64,000 nucleotides of DNA from Epinephelus fuscoguttatus (lineage: Eukaryota > Chordata > Actinopteri > Perciformes > Serranidae). The stretch covers positions 34,090,996 through 34,154,995 of the forward strand of contig NC_064756.1 of NCBI RefSeq assembly GCF_011397635.1, read 5' to 3'. Shown here piece by piece: positions 1 to 12,017 of this stretch (position 1 is its first letter; every line of letters starts with the position of its first letter). Below the pieces are notes generated by a model. It ran no database searches. It had not been told where the DNA came from and saw nothing but the letters and a program-made list of their open reading frames with translations. The position numbers were made by a program, and so were the translations under genes.

Positions 1-60
1 GAAGTTGAAAGATTTAGATGTATTATGGGATTAGTTTTTAAATTAAGAAACCATGCTTAA

Positions 61-79
61 AAAAAAAAAAAAAAAAAAT
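61..79. repeat. Poly(A) tract
   Basis: A run of about 19 adenines, consistent with the tail of an old retroposed sequence or a simple repeat. No recognisable element body lies beside it. Confidence 0.8.
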
Positions 80-237
80 AGTGTCCCTTGTTCCATGTCA
101 CTACCAAAACGCAAGAGTTTTAATGCTCTGGTTGAGTCTGGATTTTAGCCACACCCCTGAATTTCTGAGAAGGGGGGTAGTACTGCACCCCCGTCCCAGA
201 TGGCTGCATGGTAAGTCGCTGACTCACATGTTATATA

Positions 238-563
238 TACTCTATACTCTGCTTTACTCTATTCTGCTCTACTTTGCTCTGTTCTGCTCTACTCTACTCT
301 GCTCTACTATACTCTACTTAGCTCTACTCTGCTTTATTCTATACTCTACCCTGTTCTGCTCTACTCTACTCTGCTCTACTCTATTCTGCTCTGATCTGAT
401 CTACTCTACTATGCTCTGCTCTACTATGCTCTGCTCTATACCTTGCTTTACTCTGGTCTACTTGATAATCTACTCTTCTCTCCTCCACTCTATACTCTAC
501 TGTTCTACTCTGCTCTACTCTGCTCTTCTCTACTCTACTCTGTTTCACTCTGCTCTATGTGGC
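238..563. repeat. CTCTA/CTCTG minisatellite, block 1
   Basis: Imperfect tandem array built from the pentamers CTCTA and CTCTG, often paired as a 10-bp unit CTCTACTCTG, with variants such as CTGTT and TTCTG. The 164-codon open frame across it is only a by-product of the stop-poor pyrimidine repeat; its translation is repetitive Leu/Tyr/Ser/Cys. A second block of the same repeat starts about 950 bp further right. Confidence 0.95.
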
Positions 564-1513
564 GGGGTGAGGTGAGAGGTCACCAAGTAGTATGAGGGCG
601 AGAACCAACAACGCCACCTGGGGAATTGCACCCCAGGAAATACCTCAAAAATATTAACGTTTGGAAGATTAGTAAGGCACACAGATTCGTTCTGAAACAG
701 GACAGAGACGTATTGTTTGAATAAATGAATTATTTATTGAAAATCAAAATAAACAGGCAGGGCTGGAACTGCAAAGGAAGAGGGAAAAATTAACAAGTCA
801 AAAATAAAGCAGAATCAACAAACACTGAAAGGGATTATAAACATTTTTATTACAATATTGTCTAAAAAAAAAGGCCTTAACAAATACAATCTAAAAACCA
901 GAGATGTGGTAAACTATCTAAAAAAACTCAGCCCAACATAACCTAAATAAAAGAGTGAGCAGAGGCCATCAGGGGGGAAGCAGACTACTATGGAGGGGTG
1001 CCTAAAGGTGCCACCACTACTCACCTCAGTGAAACACAGCAAACCTCACAGCAAGTCTCACAGCAATCTTGAGAACAATTGTGTCCCGGTGCCTTTACTT
1101 ACATGCAATGTGTAGGAACCTCACCCGGGGTGCCTAGCCTCCCCAACAAAATGGTGCTCCACTTCACTAAAAGAAAAATACTAATAACAAAATTTACAAA
1201 TACAGCAACCCAAATGTGTTAATACATTCAAAAAAATAACTCAATAGGATGCAAAAGCAAATAGGAATAAGAACAAAACTAAGCGCAAAATACAAAAAGC
1301 AAAACAGGAAACCAAACAACAAAACAGAAGCAAAACGAGGGCAAAACACAAAGGCTCTAAAAGGGCAAAACAGCAGTAAGTAACATGAACCTATAATAAA
1401 GTGAAAAATGAAATTAAGGTTCACAACACTGCCTTTGAAAGATTAAAAGCACATCCCTACTTACCACTGCTACCTTCAGCCTTACTGAGAGAAAAAAGGG
1501 GGTTTTAAATAAT
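564..1513. other. Non-repetitive block between two minisatellite arrays
   Basis: About 950 bp of A-rich sequence without the CTCTA motif, flanked on both sides by the same minisatellite. This fits a transposon inserted into one array, or a spacer between two arrays. I could not identify clear inverted repeats or a target-site duplication at the edges. No convincing coding potential is seen; the only listed frame here (minus strand, 1194-1424) has low-complexity Phe/Leu/Cys composition. Confidence 0.5.
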
Positions 1514-1917
1514 AACTCTGCTCTACTATACTCTGCTCTGCTTTACTCTGCTCTACTTTGCTCTGTTCTGCTCTACTCTACTATACTCTGCTCTACTCTA
1601 TAATCTGCTCTACTCTGGTCTGCTCCACTCTACTATACTCTACTCTATAATTTACTCTTCTGTACCCTACTCTGCTCTACTCTGGTCTACCCTACTCTGC
1701 TCTACTCTATACTCTTCTCTACTCTATTCTGCTCTACTCTGCTCTGATCTACTCTGCTCGGTTCTACTCTGCTCTACTCTACTCTACTCTGCTCCACTAT
1801 ACTCTTCTCCACTCTACCATGCTCTGCTCTACTCTGTTCTGCTTGCTCTGCTCTACTCTACTCTACTGTGTTCTACTTTGCTCTACTCTGCTCTGTTCTT
1901 CTCTACTCTGCTCTACC
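1514..1917. repeat. CTCTA/CTCTG minisatellite, block 2
   Basis: Same CTCTA/CTCTG-based tandem repeat as the block at 238-563, in the same orientation and with the same variant units (TTCTG, CTGTT, CTCCA). Confidence 0.95.
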
Positions 1918-2865
1918 GAAACAGTGCAGTCACTACTGAAACACTGGGTGTTTTGTGAAAAATAAAGTATATTGAGTTATCAACTAAAGCATTATGATGC
2001 TAATCAGTTACATTTATGTTCTGTTTCATCAATTATTAACTCTGAAATCAATCTGATCAGCGTTTTGCATTTTACAAAGAAAGACTGCATTTAGATTTTC
2101 AAGAATTTTATAATTTGAACTTCGAAATTTGTTAAAATATTAATTTTTATAGATTTAATTGTGAAAACCTGCAAAAATTTGTAAAAATTTTAATCTTTAG
2201 ACAAGGGAAGGAACAAGCATAACGGGTTGATATATATATTTTTTCTATAATAATATACCATATGTTCCGGTAGTGACAAATTTTGGTAGAGGAAAAACAT
2301 TCCAAAACAGTGTGAAAATACAATATAAAAATTTACAGTCATTTTACTAGATATGTGACCTTTACATATGGTACAATATATGGACAAAGTTTTGGAAATA
2401 AAACATACAAAATTTCAAAGGGCTATTTTCACGCTGGTGCAAATTTCAACATATTGCTATTTGTACCAGGGTACAATTAGAAGCGGATGCTGTTTGTACC
2501 CTGGTGTATACAGCAGTGTATGCTATTTACACCCACCCAGGTGCAAACTTTGCACCCTCTGTACAATTAGAAGTGGATGCTATTCGTACCCTGGATTATA
2601 GTTATGTGTGCTGTTTATACCCACCTTGGTGGTACCCTCATTTTGTACAACTAAACTCTTCTCAACCTCAACCCTCAGGACCTCGGTTAGCTACATAGCT
2701 AACTATCCTACCATTACAATGCAACCATGCCAAGTGTCTTTTCTTTAAACGGATTTATGGTTGTGCGTACTGTAGACCCTACGCACGTAGCCTACGCACG
2801 TCGCCCATGCAGTTGTGAACATTTTTACCTCTGCAGTGGTGTGTCTGTATCACTCTGCAGTTAGA
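1918..2865. other. AT-rich spacer with a short direct repeat
   Basis: No gene is seen. At about 2467-2600 a segment reading TACAATTAGAAGYGGATGCT followed by TTYGTACCCTGG occurs twice about 98 bp apart (near 2473 and 2571), a short imperfect direct duplication. The frames here are short and have no recognisable similarity. Confidence 0.5.
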
Positions 2866-3020
2866 CCTCCAAAACACTAGGTTTCTGTGAAGCGCTGTAA
2901 AGTTTAGTTGATTCACAACACACATTAAACACACATTAAACATGGCTTAATTGTGATCATTTCAAACACAAGTACACAGATCAGCTTCACTATAACTAGC
3001 ATCATTCACAGACAATCCGG

Positions 3021-3860
3021 ACACATTTTCCCCACAAATACAACATGCTAACGTTATTAGCATAAGCCTAAGGCATTTTACATTGTATAAATTAGCCCAG
3101 CAACTAGCGATCTTTCCCTCTTCTCATATAAAATCAGGGACAACAGTGATATTAAACAAAGGTAATGGCACACAATTTGGCTCCATTGCAACTCACAAAA
3201 TTCACTGACAAAACAACTGTCCTGTATTAAACACATTTTCCAAACAAATATAACATGCTAACGTTATTAACACAAACTTATGGCATTTTACATTGTATAG
3301 ATTAGCCTAGTGGCTAGCGATCTTTTCCTCTTTTCATATAAAGCCAGGGACAACAGTGACATTTAACAAAGGTAACAGCACACAATTTGGCTCCATTACA
3401 ACTCACAAGGTTCACCGACAAAACAACTGTCACAGTGTGTTCACACCGGGCGCGAGGCAAATTTTTTCGCACGATAAGATTACATACAAAATCAATGTAA
3501 AGACGCGATTAGATGCGAATTTGTGCCGGCGGCGCAAATGACGCAAATGGCGCGATGCAAATGGAGCAAACGCGAAATTCGCATCATTCGCCTCTTCGCG
3601 CAAGTTCAAAATATTGAACTTGAGCGAAATATTCGCTTGATGCTGTGTCAGGGCAACCTATCAGCGTTGAGATTTTCCTGTCGTCACCGACGTCACTGAC
3701 GTGCTGCTGTCCTGCCCGCCCCTGCCCCGTTCTCTCGCGTGAATGTCGCAAGTACATGGTGTGAACACACTGTCACAAAAACACGTTTTCCAAAATGCTA
3801 ACGTTATTAGCGCAAGCCTATGGCATTTTACACTGTATAAGTTAGTTTGACATTGTCGCT
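3021..3860. repeat. Three tandem copies of a ~210-bp unit
   Basis: Copies begin at 3021, 3231 and 3781, each with ACACATTTTC or ACACGTTTTC followed by AACATGCTAACGTTATTA or a close variant. The first spacing is 210 bp. The second becomes about 207 bp once the 340-bp MITE and its 3-bp duplication are subtracted. The third copy is truncated after about 80 bp. Shared internal markers of copies 1 and 2 are GGCATTTTACATTGTATA, CTAGCGATCTTT and CACACAATTTGGCTCCATT. Confidence 0.8.
3433..3772. mobile_element. 340-bp MITE with 15-bp TIRs and TCA target duplication
   Basis: The left end CAGTGTGTTCACACC (3433-3447) is the perfect reverse complement of the right end GGTGTGAACACACTG (3758-3772). The element is flanked by TCA at 3430-3432 and 3773-3775, a 3-bp target duplication. 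Removing it restores the period of the surrounding 210-bp tandem repeat, which supports these boundaries independently. The interior is unusually rich in CpG and GCGAAT-like motifs compared with the AT-rich host and encodes no protein. A 3-bp duplication fits PIF/Harbinger or CACTA-type transposition; I cannot decide between them. Confidence 0.8.
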
Positions 3861-3950
3861 ATTAAGCCATGTTTACTTTGTGTTTTAGGTGTGTTTTGAA
3901 TTAACTAAACTTTATAGCACTTCTGCTGCCAACCAGTGTTTTGGAGGTGT

Positions 3951-6900
3951 AACTGTTGTGCAGCTGTATATTTTCAAACAGAAGGATAAAATCCCTGTCT
4001 TTGCATTTTAGTTTGGTCACAGCCTGTTTTTAAAAAACTGCATGTGACATCTCACACTTGGCTTTGACTTGCAACTGAAAACATGTTCCCATTACGTACA
4101 AAATAAAGAGATATCGTGTATTGCCAGTCAGCCTGTAAATAGATATAGAGATATGCATTTTTGTCCATATCACCCAGCCCTAGTACCATCCACAACTTTT
4201 AGCAGTGGAAACAAAAAAGACGTACTGCACCATACTTGGTGGAAACAAGGCTGAAGTGTCCAGGATGCTTTGGGGTGTGTGAAATTGGAGGCATCACTCT
4301 AACACCACGGTGCCTCTGATTATAACGAGCATGAACGCAGGTCAGTGATTCTGACTGTGATATTAGTTAGTATGGGAAAATAAGCAGAGGCAGAAACTTG
4401 AGGGATAATGGAGGGAGACCAAGATGCTGAGAAAAAGGTGATTCCCCATATCTCTGCAGTGGAGGTGGTGAGTGACTACCAAAGCACTACTAAACCTTAG
4501 TGGCATGGTTAGCAAAACAGACTACAATAATAAACTATGAGTACACTTAGCTGCTAAGTCACTAAAACTCAACAGAAAGTGGGTGAAAGTCCAGTCTTTG
4601 TCTTACCCAACCATCTACCCCAACCGCCTCCCTATATGAGGACTTTGCCACTCTTTATACGACATCACCTGACTTAATCCTTTGCTCCCAGCATCATTAC
4701 TACAGCCGCTAGAGGTCGCCGGCTAATGGCACAGGGATGTGTCTTAAATGTTAGGAGTTGTAATAGCTGCTTGTGCAGACAACTAATATCAATGTTTTAG
4801 GGTCAGGGCTGGCTGCTTTTTTCTAAAGAAACTCTTTTTCAGTGCAAAAAAATGGGTATGTCTTCACCTGCTGATGAACAACTGGACAACTTTGTGCTGA
4901 GAAAAAGAATTTAGTCCTGAGATTTGCCTAATCATCAGTAATTTGGTAATCTGTGCTGCTTTTCTCTGTTTTATATTGTTATAAATTGAATATATTTTAT
5001 GTTTTGGGCTGTTGGTCAGAGAAAACAAGACACTTTTCCCACTCCTTTATGACTTCTATAAAACAATGACTCGATCAACTGACATATTAAGTATAATGAA
5101 AACAATCAGTAGTTGCAGCCCCTGATATTGTACATTTATAGTTAATTGATTGTGTTTGGTAGATGGTTAAAGTAACAAATTGTTTTGGGATCTGAAACAT
5201 TCCATGTCACAGACCCCCAATTAACACATGTTCAGTCACAAATTCTTGTTCAATTTTGTCCCAGGACATCGCATAGCTGGAGGATTGTTGTTGATTAAGT
5301 ACTGAATTAACTTTGGACATTATTAATGGGAAAATAATAGTGGTGAAAATGAAACCTCATTAGAATAGTCCTTCCAATACATTGTTTTAATTGTGATCAT
5401 TTCTGGTGAATTGAATTTCATTCAAGTTTAACTACTCCTAATCTTGTCAGGAACCTCCAGGATCCCCCTCCAGGATCCCTCCTGGGGGTCCCCAGATCCC
5501 ACTTTGGGGAACAGCTGCTCTACCTGTGCAGCAACACTTCTACTTCATTTCCCCCCTCCTCTGAGCTCATCTGTGAGGCTCAATTATTCATATTCTAACC
5601 TGATTAAGAGCTGAGGTTGTTTCACATTCAAATAGCTGTTAGTGTTGGTAACAGCCCCCATGAGGTCGTGAAGATGTCTCTCCCTCTCCCTCTGTTCTGA
5701 TTCTATATATTCACACCTTGCTGCCAAGGTGAGGGAGCTGGAAGGATAGCCAAATAATGATGTGTGGGAGTGAGAATGTGTCCAGTGCAGCCCTGGCCGC
5801 TGTTCCTTCGACTAATGGTGGCCATGTCCAGCCTCTGATTAATTAAACATCCCTTGGGGTCAGGGAGTCATGGAAGGCGATGTAATTTATCATCTGGCTC
5901 ATGCGTAATGGAGTGTGGCCTACTGCAGAGTCTCTCATTAAGAGTGATAAACTCAGCCGTTGCATCCAAGGCCTCTCCGCAATTCAGCGAGGCCAGGGAA
6001 GGCATGGCACAGGGACGTGTCTTTTCAAAGATCTGCCGCTATTTGCCCCTAGAAACCAAATGAGTGTAATCATAATCGCCCGGCTGTCACCTTGAAATGA
6101 ATAGAACAATACCAGCTTTCTGCAACTTCAAGGACTTACTATGTAGTCTGAAGAATGGTTTTGGGGAATGGTTTGCCTCTAGTGGCCATTTCCAAATGGT
6201 AGAATAAATAATTTAAGTGCTAAATTTGAAGCAACTAAATCACCATTAGAAACACTGCCACAAATATTACATGGGTCATATTTGGTTGGATGCCAGTTAT
6301 AGCAACATTTGTCAATTCCCTGCATATTGTGTATGTCAGACATCCCTTTTGGTTAAGTTCAGCTTGTGAGTCTTCTTCTTCTTTGATCATGCAGTTTGTC
6401 TATGTTTGACATATTTGGCATATTTTTGAGACTATACTCTTTCCTGCACTGATGTGATTTAGCCTCCTTGGAGCCTTACGCCTATTTAATTTGATGTACT
6501 CATAGCCTCATCGATGTATATGCATTTTCATTAGCCAAATAAGAAATCTGATTGCAACCCACTTGGTTTTCTTGCACTTGATGACTTTACACAACACCAA
6601 CATACTAACACCTTTCCGGTTGATGTGACAAACTTGTTAGTGTGCAGTTGCCTATTTACACATCCAGCTGATGCAGGAGCACCATTAGCATTCGTTTGGA
6701 GTGTTGTTTCTGGCCACCTGGCATAAGTCCAGTATCCACCAGCTCCTGGGGGAAATATCTGGCTCTTTAGCTAAATGCTCCACTATGTTGGTGTGCTGTA
6801 GTTGTGGTGCTGTGCAGGTCGTGTAAGGAGGGTTTTTAGAGCCTTTTTCTCTAAAAACAGCTGCCTGCTGCATCCAAAAATGTTGCTATGAGAGTGAACC

Positions 6901-7796
6901 AAAACAATAAAGTTGTGGGCTGTAAAACCAAAACAATTAGGTGAATAATGCTGTAAAGCCTGGTAGAGCTGAGCGGAACTGCAGAGTCAGCTGATAATTC
7001 ACTGGGGGTTCACTATTAAGAGCAAACCCTTTCACATCACACAGTCATTCGATCCATTGTTGTTATGAAAATATGGATTATCTCCACCAGGTGTAAGCCT
7101 GTGATCATGCATTTGGTCGTGTGTGTATTTGAGTGTGTGTATCTGTCTGCCTGCATCTAATCTCACAAATTACTGGACCAATTACCCTAATATTTTGTGT
7201 GCACATTTTGACTGTGTGCTCAAGGACTTCTATGCTGTGGTGATTCACAGTTGTTGAAAAACCTGTATTACTGACTGTTTCATACTGTCATTGACTGCTG
7301 ACTCCTCACTCCTCTTAACTGACCAGCAGGGGCTGCAAGTTTTCGGCAAATCAGCTCGGCTGAAAGCAGTAAGCCTTACAATCTGTTGCATGACATATTT
7401 TGGCCTTCACTGTGGCTCAAAAACTGACAACTGTAGAAACATTTGGTCTTATTTTGAACCAGAGCATCTGCAGATTTATTCCATACATGATATGTTGTGA
7501 TCCACTAAAGTTAGGTACGATATAGGATAAATAAATCTCCATTTTCCCCCCATTCTTTTCTTCACCATCTTGACTGTAAGGGATCCAGAAGGGACAGTTC
7601 CTCCAGGCACAGTTCTCTGTGATCCAGCTGTGACCCAGGGGGACACCTGGCAAAGATCTGCATTCTACGAGTGTACTTTTATAGTTATAGCTGCTTTAAA
7701 CTTGCTAAACTAATACTCCAGTCAAAAAGATGGCAGGATGCAGGTATAGGGGTTTGCCAACAATCAAAAAAATGCAAAAAGAGAATTAAAGGAATA
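3951..7796. other. Intergenic DNA, no gene recognised
   Basis: No coding exon is supported on either strand; frames are all under about 70 codons and lack motifs. The stretch from about 5540 to 6110 differs from its surroundings: it is balanced in base composition, non-repetitive and rich in homeodomain-type AT cores, and is listed separately as a possible regulatory element. The remainder looks like unique, neutrally evolving spacer. Confidence 0.5.
5540..6110. promoter_or_regulatory. Candidate conserved non-coding element
   Basis: High-complexity, moderately GC-rich sequence with clustered homeodomain-like cores (CTGATTAATTAAAC near 5837, TGTAATTTATC near 5880, TCATTAAGAG near 5935, TGTAATCATAATC near 6065) and no open frame of plausible length. 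Such texture often marks conserved developmental enhancers in fish. This is inference from composition only; no cross-species alignment was available. Confidence 0.25.
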
Positions 7797-8858
7797 TTCA
7801 CCCACAAAATGATCATTTGTATATCAATTACTCATGCCATGTTATAATGAATTTGTAAGGAACACTTTGTTTTTCTCGCATGCTTTAATGGTGAACAAAG
7901 AATCCAAAAACATAGTAGAAGCACTTCCCAAACGTAGGCCTTTTTGCTAAAACTAGGGCTGCCACCAACTAAGACATTTCGACAAATAGTCGTCATTTAG
8001 GGCCATTGGTCGACTAGTTGCCTGCATGTTTATGATATTAATTTAAATGATAAATTATGTGTTTTGGGCAGGGCAACACATTGTTTGCGTTCAAAGTCTG
8101 AGAAAGAATAGTATCAGTAACATTGTTAACACTGTGCTACATTGCAGAGAAATACAAACCGTACTAATGAACCTTCATTAATATGGGCCTACATTTTATC
8201 TACAAGTGCACGTCACACACTGAGCGAGCCGCCTGTTAATGACGTTGTCAGAAAAGCAGTAATGATTGTGCTAAGTGGCTAATGGGCACGTAGCTATTTC
8301 CATGTTTCAGATGATTCATCATGTTTGTAGTCGATGAATGATTGGCAAATTTGTTCCTGCAGAGTTTACATATCACCTTAGGTTCATCCTTCACCTTCTC
8401 AATCGATCCCACACTTTGAATGTCTTGCCCGACATGTTATTAGCTAGCCTGTGTAATAACTGCAGATACCAGCCCTGTAAATTAGGGGCCATATACATGC
8501 CCTGTCTTTAACCGCCTACTATTTAAAACATTGCATATGAGGCACTGCATATGAAGTGTTTGTGCATGAAACTGTTGTGTGTGTGTGTTTTAAATAGACA
8601 GGTAGTGATGTGTTTGGAAAGTACTGAGCATACAACTTGATAAATGAGACTTGGATTACACAGCATGAGGTGTGTTTGTCAACAGATGTTTTGATACAGT
8701 TTTGCTGTTGTTAAACACAGCCCCCTACTCCAATTAATTAAGAACTTTCTCAGTTTTCTGATTCTTTGTTCACCATGGAAGTGTGCAAGAAATACTTCAC
8801 AAATTCAACATCACATGGGGTGAGTTACTGATATACAAATGATCATTTTGTGAGTGAA
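7797..8858. mobile_element. ~1.06-kb DNA transposon with ~100-bp terminal inverted repeats
   Basis: The left arm starting TTCACCCACAAAATGATCAT (7797) is matched in reverse complement by the right arm ending ATGATCATTTTGTGAGTGAA (8858). The match continues inward through TTTGTATATCA, the ACTCA block, ACAAATTCA and the GAATC(C/A)AAA/CACCAT motifs, giving arms of about 100-115 bp. The interior has no transposase frame, so the copy is non-autonomous. A second repeat-like segment begins inside it near 7953 (AGGGCTGCCACCAACTAA with a GTCGACTAGT motif), probably a nested hAT-type remnant. Confidence 0.75.
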
Positions 8859-11800
8859 GGATTTTTGAATCATATGTACCTAAAACAGATTAAGTAGCCA
8901 GCTAACAACTACCATACAGCTAACAAACAAACAGGCTTATGTCATTTAAGTGCTGATTGCATACACAGTTGCACCTTTTCACCGTCTGGCTAACGCAACA
9001 TAACAGCAATCCGTCTCTGAGATCAGAAAAGCCAAAGGCAACCAAAAAGCAACAGATAGCTTTCCAGTGAATTTAATGGGTTTTGAAAACTTACATATCA
9101 ATGTACTGACTGCCAGATCTTGTTAATAGCTATTAAATGTTACTAATTGGTATTCAGCTTCATGCAACCCACCTCTGTGCCAGTTTCACTTCACACCTAA
9201 GTCATTTTCTCTGAGGTACTTACATTGTTGAGTCTATGTCATGTATTTGCATGTTGTTTCAGAAAATTGTGTCCCTCTTCATGGCTAAGCAGCTGTGAGC
9301 AAGTCCATAACTGCAATTAATCACCTTCATCTGAGACATGGCTCTGAAATTTAAAGGCCCCAAGAAGCTGTCTAACTAGTTTAGTGAAACCACATCCTGA
9401 AAATCCTTCAGTGGAATAAAAAAAAGCTCAGTGATCTATCATTAGTCATGGTCACATGTTTTCTTTTTTTTTGTTTTTTTTTTGTTGTACTTTGCAAACC
9501 TTATCTATTCCAACATGGAATGGAAATGTAACTTGATACTTCAGAAGATACAAAGGGATGACTGGGACCAATGTGATGTAACTATTACAGGCAAAGAGAC
9601 GTTGAAATCTCTTTCATCTTAGTGTAATGATGTGAGAAAATCTTACCCTGGATGGTTGGTTTTCCCAGATTGTCTTATCTGTTTTATCTCATAAAAAATA
9701 TTTATTAGCTTGACAATTTTGCTTTTATATGTAATCATAGATTCACCAGTTGGATGGCAAAATGTCAGCAAGGGCAAACCAATTAATGAAATTTAGATTT
9801 TCAGTTTCTATTTCTCCTCTTTCATGTCAACTCAAATCTAACTCTCTGCCCCCTTTTTTTAAACTTATAATTTTTTAAAATGTTGCTTTTTTGCATCTAT
9901 TTGAAGACTTGACTTTCTGACACTCACACTGTAAATTGGTGTAGTCTATGATCAGATCTCCCATCTTACCCTCATTGGGAAATCCAGCAGTGTGACCTGA
10001 AGAGCACGCCGCCACCCTTTGCCTTCCATTTCTCGGTTTCTCCTGCTGAGCTGCGTAGGCGTGACTCAACCGAACTTCCCCTGCTAGGCAGAGAACAGCC
10101 ACGAGGCCCCGCAGCTATACCCCTGCTGGAATATCAGAGCATCTGTCCCCCCTGCGGCTTGCCTTTCAAACAGCGCAAGGCCATCTTCTCCCAGCACCAG
10201 CATTTTTCAAAGGCAGAGCCAACGCTTGGGGAATATATTATCATCGCATCCCGAGCCCATCTGGTGAAGCAACACCTGGGAGAGCGTTTTCACCGATTCT
10301 CCAGCCCACACAGGGAGGGAAACTCTTGCCCTGCAACACTAATACGCAATACCTCTGTCATTATGAGTTGTTAATCATTAGAATTAATTTTTCATGCACC
10401 TCTTTTTTACTGTCTCCCAGAGATGTAGAGTAGAGGTGACATCTGATATGAAAATTGATTTTTTAAAATCTTTTCTATCTGTTCCGATATCAGATATTAA
10501 ACTGGGAATGAACCATGAGCGACTTCCTTGTGGCCGATGCAAAAATCACAAAGGTGCATCAGAGAGTAACATGCTGGGATGTAATATGTAAAGTCCCAGC
10601 TTATTTTCATTTAGAATAGATGACAATCAAAGGCAATAAAAACTGTGAAGCTGCAATATTTCCTTAAAATGAATTCCCCTTTTCTTTCCTCCTGAAGGGT
10701 GTTTTGGCAGGATTTGCTGATTACATGGTTCACATAGCTTTGACAAAAGAGGAAATTGGTTTCTTCATTATTCTATTCCACTGGGACACAACAGGTCTCC
10801 AGTGGACAAAGATGGTCTTGACCTGACCTTCGTAAATATTCAAATGTCGTGCATTCCTGATGAGAGGCATGAAACAGAGAGGAAGAGTGACAGAAATCAC
10901 CCCAGCACATCCTTTGTTGTCTTTCTGGAGAGGGAATAAATTAGCTTCCTCATCAAATACAGGTTTTTCTAAAGGTGTGCATGTTAATTACAGGATGATG
11001 TGGCCTGCACTTTAAACAGAAACACACATTTGTTCATAAACAGGTGCACAAGAACATTAATTGTGTTATTGATTACAGCAACTGGAATAGAAGTAATTTG
11101 CTTTAAAATGTACATTGATTTATTTCTTCCCTGTAATATAAATGATAGGGACAGAGCATGCTGCCGGTATCCTGTAAGCTCATGTTTGAATACTAAATCA
11201 GATGGCAGGAAATCAAACTAAGCAAATGTTCACTCAAGAAGACCTTTTCTCATGCGTGCTTCTTCATTTTTATGTTTATTCATGTTCGTGCTGTTGTGAG
11301 ATTTTTAAAAAATGTTTCCTTCTCTGCTGTTTCTAGATGTCAGCTAGAAGTTGACAGTTGCGGTTGCATGACACCTCTACCACCTTCTGTGTTCATCACC
11401 AGCCTAAGTGGAATAAAGCTCCAAGTGCTGTTCAATATGCTTGTCAGGAAGCCCTGCTCCAGGTCTATCCAACCCCTCAGATGAAGATCAACACTAGGAG
11501 GAGTGTCTTCGGTCACCGCAGGGTCATCTCAGTGTTCTCAAGGTCCTGTGTTCCCACAGCACATTCACCCAACAGAATGTTAATACTGGAAGATTCTGTG
11601 CGCTCATATTACATTCTGTGTAGTGTTTCTGATTTTTTTGCTGCAAATATGTTTTAAAATGACTATGGGTTGAGGTTCAGTGAAAGGATGGTTGGTTATT
11701 GCAATGTAGAACTTATTTTTGTAAGTTTGGCTATTTTCTCTGTTAATTGTACCATTTCCCTTGCCAATTTGATTGCTGGGATCTCAAAGACAACTCTGAT

Positions 11801-12017
11801 GGCCACTATGTTCTTTTTTTGTTTGCTTTTCTTGATGAATTAATTTAGATTTATTTTTATTATTCCATTAAAATTCTTTTATAGAGTTGAACTAGCAGAG
11901 GGCTGGTTGCATTTGACCTACTGAAGAGCACATGACATTAAGGCTGAGTCCTTACCCCAGGTTCAAGTACGGCCTGGGCCCTTTGCTGCATGCCATCCCC
12001 TCTTTTAGGATGTGGCT
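8859..12017. other. Intergenic DNA, no gene recognised
   Basis: No supported gene. The segment at about 9940-10390 is GC-richer and more complex than its flanks (separate entry). The rest is AT-rich unique sequence with short poly(T) runs near 9462-9483 and 9853-9863. Confidence 0.5.
9940..10390. promoter_or_regulatory. Candidate conserved non-coding element
   Basis: A roughly 450-bp island of high-complexity, GC-balanced sequence in AT-rich surroundings. It ends in clustered ATTA/TAAT cores (GTTAATCATTAGAATTAATT near 10370). Two overlapping short frames of about 70 codons on opposite strands have no recognisable motifs, so a coding role is not supported. An enhancer role is inferred from texture only. 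Confidence 0.22.

Larger units (their letters stand above)
2866..3950. mobile_element. Inverted-repeat DNA element with internal 210-bp tandem repeats
   Basis: The segment at about 2866-2955, beginning ACCTCCAAAACACT, is matched in reverse complement by about 3860-3945, which ends AGTGTTTTGGAGGT. Both arms also share the motifs TAAAGTTTAGTT and AACATGGCTTAAT. The arms are roughly 85-95 bp and diverged. Between them lie three copies of a ~210-bp unit, and the last unit is split by a smaller MITE (separate entries). This architecture suggests a non-autonomous DNA transposon. No transposase frame is present and I could not assign a superfamily. Confidence 0.6.

Noticed and set aside
81-575. 164-codon open frame on the plus strand
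   Set aside because: It runs through the CTCTA/CTCTG minisatellite and translates to repetitive Leu/Tyr/Ser/Cys; an artefact of a stop-poor repeat.
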